Source: an uncultured Verrucomicrobium sp.
GTDB taxonomy: Bacteria; Verrucomicrobiota; Verrucomicrobiia; Methylacidiphilales; GAS474
DNA: 7,087 nucleotides
Direction: 5' to 3'
Assembly (NCBI GenBank): GCA_903889845.1
Contig: CAISZB010000515.1
Location: 1-7,087, forward strand
Positions 6,712 to 7,087 of this stretch are shown piece by piece; the stretch's first letter is position 1, and each line of letters begins with the position of its first letter. The notes beneath the pieces were generated by a model. The model searched no databases. It saw only the letters and a list, made by a program, of their open reading frames with translations, and was not told the origin of the DNA. The translations under genes and the position numbers were made by a program.

Positions 6712-7087
6712 TCAGGCGGCGTCCCCCTCCAGGAGGCGGACGGAGGCCCGTTCCACGAGGCGGGGCGGCACCAGCCGGGTCGTCCCGAGGTGTCCCGTCC
6801 GGCATGGGCCTGGCGGGTGGGGGGGGGGACCGCATTTCCCTTGCTTCCCGCAATGCCTCAATGCGGTCGATCAATTCGACCGAGGCGATCCGCGTCACCT
6901 CGGAAAAGCGCATGTCGCAACTGGTCAGCGGGGGCGTCATCGCGACGCACAGGGCGATGTCGTTGTCGAAGCCGACGACGCTGACGTCGTCCGGCACCCG
7001 CAGGCCTCGGCGGGCCAGGGCAACGTAAAGGCCGCGCGCCGTCCAGTCATTGGCCGCAATGAGCGCCGTCACATCCGACCCCCGCCC
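6712..7087 (-). CDS. LacI-type transcriptional regulator, C-terminal part, frame-disrupted (N-terminus outside window)
   Basis: This is the end of a periplasmic-binding-protein-like effector domain, as in LacI-family repressors or GntR-type regulators with LacI-like sensors. The visible start DVTALIAANDWTARGLYVAL, then RVPDDVSVVGFDND, then the MTPPLTS region and a helix VELIDRIEALREA, follow the family order well. The helix-turn-helix is beyond the window edge, so the DNA-binding class is unknown. The frame breaks at a ten-G run (6819-6828). Removing one base gives a continuous end with TTRLVPPRLVERASVRLLEG and a TGA at 6714-6712, matching the usual LacI C-terminus (VPP-L-V-R-S). As written, the frame instead becomes Pro/Arg/Gly-rich and runs into the PEP-CTERM gene. 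A sequencing error, a true pseudogene or a slippage switch are all possible. The stop lies 71 bases before the PEP-CTERM start, so the regulator probably controls that gene or the whole locus. Confidence 0.75.
6819..6828. repeat. Ten-base G homopolymer (ten C in the regulator mRNA)
   Basis: The plus strand has ten consecutive G between GGCGGGT and ACCGC. It lies inside the regulator coding sequence exactly where the family-like reading switches frame. Nine or twelve bases would restore the frame; ten does not. Such runs are common sites of sequencing error and also of slipped-strand mutation or transcriptional slippage. Confidence 0.85.

Noticed and set aside
4673..7072. One large protein joining regulator sequence to the PEP-CTERM protein
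   Set aside because: The junction segment (Pro/Arg/Gly-rich) is the wrong frame of the regulator C-terminus after the ten-G run, and a normal signal peptide begins at 6640 behind a purine-rich leader.

Overview
The window is GC-rich bacterial DNA in which every supported gene reads on the minus strand. In transcription order (right to left) these are: the C-terminal part of a LacI-type sugar-responsive regulator (7087 to 6712, cut by the window edge and carrying a frame disruption); a secreted PEP-CTERM beta-helix protein (6640 to 4673); a lipoprotein glycoside hydrolase of the GH2 / clan GH-A type (4589 to 1848, with an upstream in-frame ATG at 4655); and a large protein of unrecognised family (1827 to beyond position 1). 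No RNA gene, CRISPR array, insertion sequence or phage feature was seen, and no gap between genes exceeds about 85 bases.

Organism: the likely source is a member of the Verrucomicrobiota (Opitutales-like), with Planctomycetota or another PVC bacterium less likely. The reasons are a Ser/Thr/Gly-rich secreted protein opening with a W..NW motif and ending in a PEP-CTERM signal, a LacI-type sensor beside carbohydrate-active genes, a lipoprotein GH2 enzyme, and gene starts mostly lacking a clear Shine-Dalgarno sequence. This is inference from gene style, not from a marker gene.

How the genes may work together: the layout looks like a small carbohydrate-use locus. The regulator would sense a sugar. 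The beta-helix protein would be exported and processed or anchored by an exosortase system encoded elsewhere. The GH2 lipoprotein would cut glycan at a membrane or the cell surface. The last gene lies 20 bases downstream of the GH2 stop and is very probably in the same operon; it has no visible export signal and may act in the cytoplasm.

Points deserving most attention: (1) a run of ten G (ten C in the mRNA) splits the regulator into two frames; removing one base restores a typical LacI C-terminus, while the uncorrected frame runs without a stop into the PEP-CTERM gene. (2) An in-phase A_AAA_AAG heptamer lies six codons before the PEP-CTERM stop; a -1 slip there would read without a stop into the GH2 frame. 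(3) A strong 20-base dyad sits just upstream of the preferred GH2 start. (4) The GH2 barrel has both catalytic glutamates but lacks the usual R-x-x-H-Y-P motif. (5) The last gene could not be assigned to a family.
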